Part shown: positions 6,896 to 12,033 of the stretch, one piece after another
How the letters are laid out: every line of letters begins with the position of its first letter
Position numbering within the stretch: position 1 is the first letter of the stretch
Assembly: GCA_964567475.1 (NCBI GenBank)
Contig: CAZMMV010000053.1
Span: 1 to 12,033, forward strand
Origin: CAZMMV01 sp964567475
Lineage (GTDB): Bacteria > Bacillota > Clostridia > Tissierellales > Tissierellaceae
Length of the DNA stretch: 12,033 bases
Direction of reading: 5' to 3'
The notes under the pieces: model-generated
The model's input: only the letters and a program-made list of their open reading frames with translations
What the model was told of the DNA's origin: nothing
Databases searched by the model: none
Position numbers and translations under genes: made by a program

Positions 6896-8173
6896 GTGGC
6901 TAAATATGATGAAAAACAACTCCGATGTTCTTTTTGTGGAAAGCCACAGGAACAAGTTAAGAGACTTATTGCTGGGCCGAACGTTTATATATGTAATGAA
7001 TGTATAGAGTTATGTCAAGAGATAATCGAAGAAGAGTTTATTGATGATTTTGATTATGAAATGGTTGATTTACCAAAACCTGTTGATATAAATAAAACTC
7101 TAGATGATTATGTAATTAAACAAGACAGAGCAAAAAGAACTTTGGCTGTTGCTGTTTATAATCATTACAAAAGAATAAACAAAAAGCCAACAAAAAATAA
7201 TGATATTGAGTTACAAAAAAGTAATATAGTAATGTTGGGACCTACAGGTTCAGGAAAGACTTTACTTGCTCAAACTTTAGCTAAGATACTGAATGTACCT
7301 TTTGCTATAGCAGATGCAACTTCTTTGACAGAAGCAGGATATGTTGGTGAAGATGTTGAGAACATAATTTTGAAGTTAATTCAAGCTGCAGACTATGATA
7401 TAGAGAGAGCCGAAAAAGGCATAATATATATTGATGAAATAGATAAGGTAGCGAGAAAGACTGAAAATCCATCAATTACAAGAGATGTAAGTGGTGAAGG
7501 TGTTCAACAGGCACTTCTTAAGATATTAGAAGGAACTGTTGCAAATGTACCTCCACAAGGTGGTAGAAAGCATCCACATCAAGAGTTTATTCAAGTAGAT
7601 ACAACTAATATACTTTTTATAGTTGGTGGAGCTTTTGATGGTTTGGATAAGATAATTGAGAACCGTATTGGTAAAAAGTTTATGGGATTTGGAGCAGAAG
7701 TTACATCTAATAAAGAAGTAAAAATAGGAAAACTCTTAAAAGAATTACAACCAGAGGATCTTCTAAGATTTGGACTTATACCAGAGTTCGTAGGTAGACT
7801 TCCAATAATGGTTACTTTAGAAGAATTAGATGAGGAGAGTTTAGTTAGGATTCTTACTGAACCAAAAAATTCCTTAGTTAAGCAATATAAAGAACTCTTT
7901 AGTATGGATGGGGTTACTTTAGAATTTGAAAAAGAAGCTCTCCATTTAATAGCTAAAAAAGCTATTGAAAGAAAGACAGGAGCTAGAGGGCTTAGAAGTA
8001 TTATAGAAGAAACAATGTTAGATATAATGTACGATATACCATCTAGAGATGATATTGAAAAATGCATTATAACTAAAGATATGGTAGAAAACAAGGTAGA
8101 ACCTACTTTAGTTCTTTCTGATAAAAAGAACAGTAGATCTAAGAAAACAGATAATAAAGAATCTGCATCTTAA
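6896..8173 (+). CDS. clpX: ATP-dependent Clp protease ATP-binding subunit ClpX
   Basis: A hexameric AAA+ unfoldase that recognises tagged substrates and threads them into ClpP. The 425 residues match the family. The N-terminal C4 zinc-binding domain has C11, C14, C33 and C36. Walker A is GPTGSGKT (115-122), pore loop 1 is GYVG (148-151), and Walker B is IIYIDE (176-181). The RKH pore loop is at 224-226, and the arginine-finger/sensor region includes LIPEFVGRLP and GARGLRS. The ClpP-docking tripeptide, usually IGF, reads MGF at 263-265. The start is GTG, supported by GAGGTG 5 bases upstream and by the family N-terminus. The C-terminus ends in a Lys/Ser-rich tail. A hairpin follows directly after the stop. 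Confidence 0.98.
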   Translation: MAKYDEKQLRCSFCGKPQEQVKRLIAGPNVYICNECIELCQEIIEEEFIDDFDYEMVDLPKPVDINKTLDDYVIKQDRAKRTLAVAVYNHYKRINKKPTKNNDIELQKSNIVMLGPTGSGKTLLAQTLAKILNVPFAIADATSLTEAGYVGEDVENIILKLIQAADYDIERAEKGIIYIDEIDKVARKTENPSITRDVSGEGVQQALLKILEGTVANVPPQGGRKHPHQEFIQVDTTNILFIVGGAFDGLDKIIENRIGKKFMGFGAEVTSNKEVKIGKLLKELQPEDLLRFGLIPEFVGRLPIMVTLEELDEESLVRILTEPKNSLVKQYKELFSMDGVTLEFEKEALHLIAKKAIERKTGARGLRSIIEETMLDIMYDIPSRDDIEKCIITKDMVENKVEPTLVLSDKKNSRSKKTDNKESAS

Positions 8174-8198
8174 GGCTCACATTTGTGAGCTTTTCCTT
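8172..8198 (+). terminator. Short hairpin terminator/attenuator between clpX and lon
   Basis: GGCTCAC (8174-8180) pairs with GTGAGCT (8185-8191, one G-T) around the loop ATTT, and A/T pairs extend the stem into the clpX stop codon. TTTTCCTT follows. The stem is stable but the T-run is broken by CC, so partial termination is likely. No good promoter was found between this hairpin and lon, which suggests read-through supplies lon. Confidence 0.6.
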
Positions 8199-8237
8199 GT
8201 ATATAGACAAATTAAGATGTCAGGAGGAATAAGTTAA

Positions 8238-10613
8238 ATGCATCATTATAAAACGGAAAAGAAAACGTTGCCATTAATACCTTTAAGAGGCCTATCCATA
8301 TTTCCTCATATGGTAATTCACTTTGATGTAGGTAGAGGGACATCGATTAGTGCATTGGATGAAGCTATGTTAGATGATTCTAATATAATTTTATGTACAC
8401 AAAAGGATGCTAAGATAGATAAACCAGAAGTTGATGATTTTTATCATTTGGGTACTGTTGTTAAAATAAAACAAATGATAAAGCTTCCGGGAGGAACTAT
8501 TAGAGTACTGGTAGAGGGTATTAATAGAGGTAAAATAGAAAATATAGTTCAAACAAAACCTCATTTTATAGCTGATATAAGTGAGTTGATATATGAAGAT
8601 GAAAAGTCTGAGGAAGAAAATTCTGAAGAAGAAAAGGATATTAATCTTGAAGCTGCAAAAAGACTTGTTATAAGTGATTTTGAAGAATATCTTTCTTATA
8701 GTGATAAAATTTCATCAGATATTTTAGTGACTGTATCAGATATTGAAAATCCAGGACGACTTGCAGATATGATTTCTTCATATATATATTTAAAAACTGA
8801 AGACAATCAAAAAGTATTAGAGGCTTTAGATTTATATGATAGATTAGAGATACTTCATGTCATTTTAACTGAGGAAATAGAAGTATTGAAGATTGAAGAC
8901 AAGATAAATCAAAGAGTAAAGGGTCAGATAAATAAAGTTCAAAAGGAACATTATCTTAGGGAACAAATAAAGGCTATACAAAAAGAGTTAGGTCAAGATG
9001 AAGATTCTATTGCAGAGTCTGAAGAATATGAGATGAAAATAAAAAAGTTAAAACTTCCTAAGGATATAAATGATAAAGTTTTAAAAGAAGTAGGAAGACT
9101 TAAAAAGATTTCACCTCATTCTCCTGAAACTGGAGTTATAAGAACTTATCTAGATTGGATTATAGATCTTCCTTGGAATAAGGAAACAAAAGAAAAGATA
9201 GATCTAAAAAGATCTAGAGATATTTTAAATGAAGATCATTATGGATTGAAGGAAGTTAAAGAGAGAATTTTAGAGTTTATAGCTATAAGAAAGCTTACTG
9301 ATAGTATGAAAGGACCTATTATATGTTTAGTAGGACCACCAGGTGTAGGAAAGACTTCTATTGCAAAATCAATTGCTAGATCTCTTAATAGAAAATTTGT
9401 AAGGATGTCTCTTGGTGGAGTAAGGGATGAAGCCGAAATCAGAGGACATAGGAGAACTTATATAGGATCTATGCCAGGCAGTATAATTAATCAACTGAAA
9501 AAGGCAAAGTCTAAAAATCCAGTTTTCTTATTTGATGAGATAGATAAGATAGCCAATGATTATAGAGGGGATCCTGCCAGTGCCTTGCTTGAGGTTTTAG
9601 ATCCAGAACAAAATTCTACATTTACAGATCATTATTTAGATATTCCTTTTGATCTGTCAAAAATATTATTTTTAACTACTGCAAATACTACAGAAAGTAT
9701 TCCTGCACCACTATTAGATAGAATGGAAGTAATTAGAATTAGTGGCTATACAGAGGAAGAAAAGCTTCAGATTGCTTTAAATTATTTGCTTCCAAAACAA
9801 CTAAAGGAACATGGTCTTAAGGAAGAAAATTTAGAGTTGTCAGAGGCTGCTTTGAAAATTGTAATAAGTAACTATACTAAGGAAGCAGGAGTTAGAAATT
9901 TAGAAAGAAATATAGCTAATATATGTAGAAAAGCTGCTAAAAGAATAGTAGAAGAAGATATAGAAACTGTAAGAATTCACAAGGGAAATCTATCTAATTA
10001 TTTGGGAGCTAAAAAATTTAGATTTGATACTTTAGTGGAAAAAAATCAAGTAGGTGTAGCTAATGGACTAGCTTGGACTAGAGTAGGTGGGGAAACCTTA
10101 AGTATAGAGGTCAACACTATGAAGGGAACTGGAAAGATTCAGTTAACTGGTAAGCTAGGCGATGTGATGAAGGAATCTGCTATGGCTGGTATAAGTTATA
10201 TCAGGGCAAATTCTGATAAATTGGGTATTGAAACAGATTTTTATAAGAATATGGATATTCATATTCATGTACCGGAAGGTGCAATACCTAAGGATGGACC
10301 TTCTGCAGGTATAACAATAGCTACTGCTGTTGTGTCAGAGCTGACTAATAGGCCAATAAACAGAGAAGTTGCAATGACTGGAGAGATAACTTTAAGAGGT
10401 CGTGTATTGCCTATAGGAGGTCTCAAGGAGAAAGCTCTTGCTGCTAACAGAATGGGAATTAAAAAGATTATATTATCTCATGAAAATGAAAAGGATTTAG
10501 ATGAAATACCTGATAAAGTAAGAAAGAAGATAGATTTTGTACTTGTGAAATCTATGGAGGAAGTTTTAGAAAACGCATTGATAGAGGGGACAAATAAAAA
10601 TGAAGATAATTAA
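8238..10613 (+). CDS. lon: ATP-dependent endopeptidase Lon (LonA type)
   Basis: A homo-hexameric cytoplasmic AAA+ serine protease that degrades misfolded and regulatory proteins. The 791 residues are typical of LonA. The N-terminal substrate-binding (LAN) domain starts at LPLIPLRGLSIFP (11-23), and an acidic Glu-rich stretch lies at about 119-134. A helical region runs to about 330, with Walker A GPPGVGKT (366-373) and Walker B FLFDEIDK (430-437). The C-terminal peptidase domain has S689 in KDGPSAG (685-691) and K732, 43 residues later in GGLKEKALAA, giving the Ser-Lys dyad. The ATG has AGGAGG (8222-8227) 10 bases upstream. It lies 64 bases after clpX, and its last 14 bases overlap ysxC. No transmembrane segment is apparent, so it is not LonB. 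Confidence 0.98.
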   Translation: MHHYKTEKKTLPLIPLRGLSIFPHMVIHFDVGRGTSISALDEAMLDDSNIILCTQKDAKIDKPEVDDFYHLGTVVKIKQMIKLPGGTIRVLVEGINRGKIENIVQTKPHFIADISELIYEDEKSEEENSEEEKDINLEAAKRLVISDFEEYLSYSDKISSDILVTVSDIENPGRLADMISSYIYLKTEDNQKVLEALDLYDRLEILHVILTEEIEVLKIEDKINQRVKGQINKVQKEHYLREQIKAIQKELGQDEDSIAESEEYEMKIKKLKLPKDINDKVLKEVGRLKKISPHSPETGVIRTYLDWIIDLPWNKETKEKIDLKRSRDILNEDHYGLKEVKERILEFIAIRKLTDSMKGPIICLVGPPGVGKTSIAKSIARSLNRKFVRMSLGGVRDEAEIRGHRRTYIGSMPGSIINQLKKAKSKNPVFLFDEIDKIANDYRGDPASALLEVLDPEQNSTFTDHYLDIPFDLSKILFLTTANTTESIPAPLLDRMEVIRISGYTEEEKLQIALNYLLPKQLKEHGLKEENLELSEAALKIVISNYTKEAGVRNLERNIANICRKAAKRIVEEDIETVRIHKGNLSNYLGAKKFRFDTLVEKNQVGVANGLAWTRVGGETLSIEVNTMKGTGKIQLTGKLGDVMKESAMAGISYIRANSDKLGIETDFYKNMDIHIHVPEGAIPKDGPSAGITIATAVVSELTNRPINREVAMTGEITLRGRVLPIGGLKEKALAANRMGIKKIILSHENEKDLDEIPDKVRKKIDFVLVKSMEEVLENALIEGTNKNEDN

Positions 10614-11184
10614 ATCTGATTTACATGCAATTGCTGTAGAACCAAAGCAATACCCTAAGGATAAATTGCCAGAGATTGCATTTGCTGGTAGGTCTAATGT
10701 TGGGAAGTCTTCTTTTATTAATTCTATGATAAATAGGACCAATCTTGCTAGGACATCAGGAAAACCAGGAAAGACTAGGACTATCAATTTTTATATAATT
10801 AATGATAAGTTTAGGCTTGTTGATTTACCTGGATATGGATATGCTCAAGTTTCTAAGATAGAAAAAGAAAAATGGGGAATTATTATAGAAAGGTTTCTTA
10901 AGGAGAGAGAAAACTTAAGAGAAGTAGTATTGATTGTAGATATAAGGCATGAACCAACTGGCCAAGATGCAATTATGTATGATTGGATAAAATCATTTGG
11001 TTATAAGGGAATTGTTATAGCTACTAAATCTGATAAGATATCAAAAGGAAATTACCAGAAACAGGTAAAGGTAATAAAAGATAAGTTGAAAATTGAAGAT
11101 ACTAGTTTAATTATTCCTTATTCTTCTGATAAAAAAACTAATAGAGATAAGGTTTGGAAGATTTTTGAAGATATATTAAAATAA
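10600..11184 (+). CDS. ysxC: Ribosome biogenesis GTPase YsxC/YihA (EngB)
   Basis: A small TRAFAC-class GTPase required for late assembly of the 50S ribosomal subunit. The 194 residues match the family. Motifs are G1 GRSNVGKS (30-37), G3 DLPGYGYA (75-82), G4 TKSD (142-145) and G5 around SS (175-176). The conserved switch region GKPGKTRTINFY spans 54-65. The ATG at 10600 has GAGGGG (10584-10589) 10 bases upstream, inside the end of lon. The 14-base overlap with lon implies translational coupling. The lon-ysxC pairing is well known in Firmicutes such as Bacillus subtilis. It is the last gene before the strong terminator. Confidence 0.97.
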   Translation: MKIIKSDLHAIAVEPKQYPKDKLPEIAFAGRSNVGKSSFINSMINRTNLARTSGKPGKTRTINFYIINDKFRLVDLPGYGYAQVSKIEKEKWGIIIERFLKERENLREVVLIVDIRHEPTGQDAIMYDWIKSFGYKGIVIATKSDKISKGNYQKQVKVIKDKLKIEDTSLIIPYSSDKKTNRDKVWKIFEDILK

Positions 11185-11230
11185 AATCAGCAATGGAGAA
11201 ACTTATGAGCTTCTCTATTGCTGATTTTTT
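11184..11230. terminator. Strong bidirectional terminator between ysxC and rubredoxin
   Basis: The left arm 11184-11200 pairs with the right arm 11211-11227 over 17 positions, with a single G-T wobble (G11195 with T11216) and a 10-base loop. Six T's (11225-11230) end the hairpin on the + strand. On the - strand the hairpin is followed by a run read as TTTTATTTTAA. It therefore can stop transcripts from both the lon-ysxC side and the convergent rubredoxin gene. Confidence 0.9.
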
Positions 11231-11238
11231 AAAGAATT

Positions 11239-11397
11239 TTATTCTTTTGAAAACTGGCTTTTATCTGCTCCACAAACTGGACAAACCCAATCTTCTGGTA
11301 ATTTTTCAAATGAAGTGCCAGGCTCTATTCCATTATCTGGATCTCCCTCAGCAGGATCATAAACATAACCACAAGGTTCACATACCCATTTAACCAT
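11239..11397 (-). CDS. Rubredoxin
   Basis: A 52-residue one-iron electron carrier that, in anaerobes, typically passes electrons to rubrerythrins, flavodiiron proteins or superoxide reductase. The reverse strand reads MVKWVCEPCGYVYDPAEG at the N-terminus and EDWVCPVCGADKSQFSKE at the C-terminus. The four iron ligands are C6, C9, C39 and C42 in two CxxCG knuckles, and the aromatic core residues W4, Y11, Y13, F30 and W37 are in place. The length is standard. The ATG has AAAGGAG (11407-11413 on the reverse strand) 9 bases upstream. It is convergent to ysxC and divergent from the ATPase gene at 11583, so it is likely transcribed alone. No redox partner gene is in the window. Confidence 0.97.
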   Translation of the reverse strand: MVKWVCEPCGYVYDPAEGDPDNGIEPGTSFEKLPEDWVCPVCGADKSQFSKE

Positions 11398-11421
11398 TTA
11401 GACATTCTCCTTTCATTTTGA

Positions 11422-11437
11422 TATCATTTTAATGATA
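11422..11437. promoter_or_regulatory. Inverted repeat upstream of rubredoxin, possible operator
   Basis: TATCATT and AATGATA are perfect 7-base arms around TT. The repeat lies 24 bases upstream of the rubredoxin start codon. On the reverse strand its distal arm reads TATCAT, a plausible -10 element, although no good -35 is visible. The position would suit a repressor site. It is not a clean match to the Fur or PerR consensus, so the regulator is not identified. Confidence 0.35.
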
Positions 11438-11465
11438 CCCCGATAAATAATAAATAAACTTTAAA

Positions 11466-11486
11466 TTAAAATAAATTTTATTTTAA
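11466..11486. repeat. AT-only inverted repeat in the divergent spacer
   Basis: TTAAAATAA (11466-11474) and TTATTTTAA (11478-11486) are perfect 9-base arms separated by ATT. The surrounding spacer (11398-11582) is almost entirely A/T, so chance symmetry is likely. A curved-DNA or UP-like element is possible. Confidence 0.3.
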
Positions 11487-11523
11487 ACAATTAAATTTTT
11501 AAATTAAGTTAATAGGTTAAACT

Positions 11524-11548
11524 AATATTAATTGGGTAAATTAATATT
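11524..11548. promoter_or_regulatory. 10-bp inverted repeat over the -35 region of the ATPase gene
   Basis: AATATTAATT (11524-11533) and AATTAATATT (11539-11548) are perfect arms around GGGTA. The repeat overlaps the candidate -35 TTGGGT and ends 4 bases before the candidate -10. That placement would let a bound dimer block or contact RNA polymerase. The arms are A/T only, so chance symmetry remains possible. Confidence 0.4.
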
Positions 11549-11558
11549 GAAATATAAT
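11532..11558 (+). promoter_or_regulatory. Candidate promoter for the HATPase gene
   Basis: TTGGGT (11532-11537) and a perfect TATAAT (11553-11558) are separated by 15 bases, which is short. Transcription would begin near 11565, leaving a leader just long enough to hold GGGTG (11570-11574) before the GTG at 11583. The chance of random TATAAT in this AT-rich spacer is high. Confidence 0.4.
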
Positions 11559-11582
11559 AATATTTGAATGGGTGTGATGACA

Positions 11583-11972
11583 GTGGAATTTAGATACAGT
11601 GCAACTGTGTGTTCGGATTTAAATATGATAAAAAAGACTGTAGATGAGATACTAAATAAGATAAATCCTATAGTAAAGGATATGGATACTATATTTGATA
11701 TAAAACTTATTTTAAATGAACTTATTGTTAACGGAGTGATACATGGTAACCAATGCATTAGTTCTAAATGTGTAAAATTATTATTAGAGGTAAAAAACAA
11801 TAAGATAAAAATTCAAGTTGAGGATGAAGGACATGGTATAAATTATGATTTTGAGTCTTATGATCCGGGCAAGCTTAGTTGTTGTGGCAGAGGTTTAGTT
11901 ATAGTTAATGGTCTTTCAGATGAATTTTATATACAAAAAAACAAAGTAACGGCAGTTAAGAATATAAATTAG
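11583..11972 (+). CDS. Small HATPase-fold protein, SpoIIAB/RsbW-like anti-sigma kinase
   Basis: A 129-residue cytoplasmic protein consisting of little more than one GHKL ATP-binding domain. The N box is LILNELIVNGVIHGN (42-56; E46, N50, H54), the G1 box is VEDEGHGI (79-86), and the G2 box is CGRGLVIVNGLSDE (101-114). This organisation matches RsbW/SpoIIAB-type serine kinases, which hold a sigma factor and phosphorylate an anti-anti-sigma partner. No partner is in the window, so the target is unknown. The GTG at 11583 is preferred because GGGTG lies 8 bases upstream. In-frame ATGs at 11568 and 11577 lack a well-spaced site but would give 134 or 131 residues. Odd features are the C100-C101 pair just before G2 and a short C-terminus. 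Confidence 0.8.
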   Translation: MEFRYSATVCSDLNMIKKTVDEILNKINPIVKDMDTIFDIKLILNELIVNGVIHGNQCISSKCVKLLLEVKNNKIKIQVEDEGHGINYDFESYDPGKLSCCGRGLVIVNGLSDEFYIQKNKVTAVKNIN

Positions 11973-12003
11973 GAAAAGAGGAATTATAATATTAATATGT
12001 AGG

Positions 12004-12033
12004 TTAGCTAAGTGAGTTTCTTCACTAGGCTAA
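12004..12033 (+). terminator. Imperfect hairpin at window end, possible terminator
   Basis: TTAGCTAAGTGA (12004-12015) pairs with TCACTAGGCTAA (12022-12033) in two 5-base blocks around a 2x2 internal mismatch, with loop GTTTCT. It starts 31 bases after the ATPase stop codon, a usual place for a terminator. The window stops at the end of the right arm, so a following T-run cannot be seen. Confidence 0.45.

Noticed and set aside
7591..8094. Long open frame on the - strand opposite clpX
   Set aside because: The translation is Ser/Ile/Leu-rich with no family resemblance, has no ribosome site, and lies fully opposite a well-conserved clpX.
11193..11393. Open + strand frame of 66 codons after ysxC
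   Set aside because: It starts inside the terminator stem and runs opposite the clear rubredoxin gene. Its protein matches nothing recognisable.
1..12033. CRISPR arrays, tRNA/rRNA genes, riboswitches, phage or toxin-antitoxin genes
   Set aside because: Read on both strands; no spaced direct repeats, cloverleaf sequences, conserved riboswitch cores or relevant protein families were seen.

Overview
This window is a chromosomal housekeeping region of an AT-rich, Gram-positive, probably anaerobic Firmicute of the Clostridia/Tissierellia kind. The evidence is the strong A/T bias in codons and spacers, purine-rich Shine-Dalgarno sites, the tig-clpP-clpX-lon-ysxC gene order, a DegV-family protein and a stand-alone rubredoxin. 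Genus and species cannot be fixed from the sequence alone.

Layout. Bases 1-47 are a perfect long palindrome of unknown type. It is followed by an extended -10 promoter and a tight four-gene cluster on the + strand: cca (tRNA 3'-end CCA addition), glmM (phosphoglucosamine mutase, cell-wall precursor), a DegV-family fatty-acid-binding protein, and mnmA (tRNA U34 2-thiolation). Gaps there are 15-50 bases, which suggests one transcript. A 160-base AT-rich spacer with two overlapping sigma-A-type promoters then starts the protein-quality-control cluster: tig (trigger factor), clpP, clpX, a short hairpin terminator or attenuator, lon, and ysxC/engB, whose start overlaps the end of lon. A strong hairpin at 11184-11230 ends this cluster. 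It also serves a small rubredoxin gene arriving from the opposite strand. After an extremely AT-rich divergent spacer with several inverted repeats comes a small HATPase-fold protein resembling the SpoIIAB/RsbW anti-sigma kinases, then an imperfect hairpin cut by the window end.

How the genes work together. The second cluster follows protein fate from the ribosome onward: trigger factor meets nascent chains, ClpXP and Lon degrade damaged or regulatory proteins, and YsxC assists assembly of the large ribosomal subunit. The first cluster joins two tRNA maturation enzymes with a peptidoglycan precursor enzyme and a lipid carrier, a growth-linked set with no single pathway.

No new multi-gene system is visible. 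The items most worth a second look are the terminal palindrome, the inverted repeats around the rubredoxin/ATPase spacer, the orphan anti-sigma-like ATPase, and residue-level variants in MnmA (CxxC plus a distal Cys), the DegV protein (Tyr at the usual His) and ClpX (MGF for IGF).
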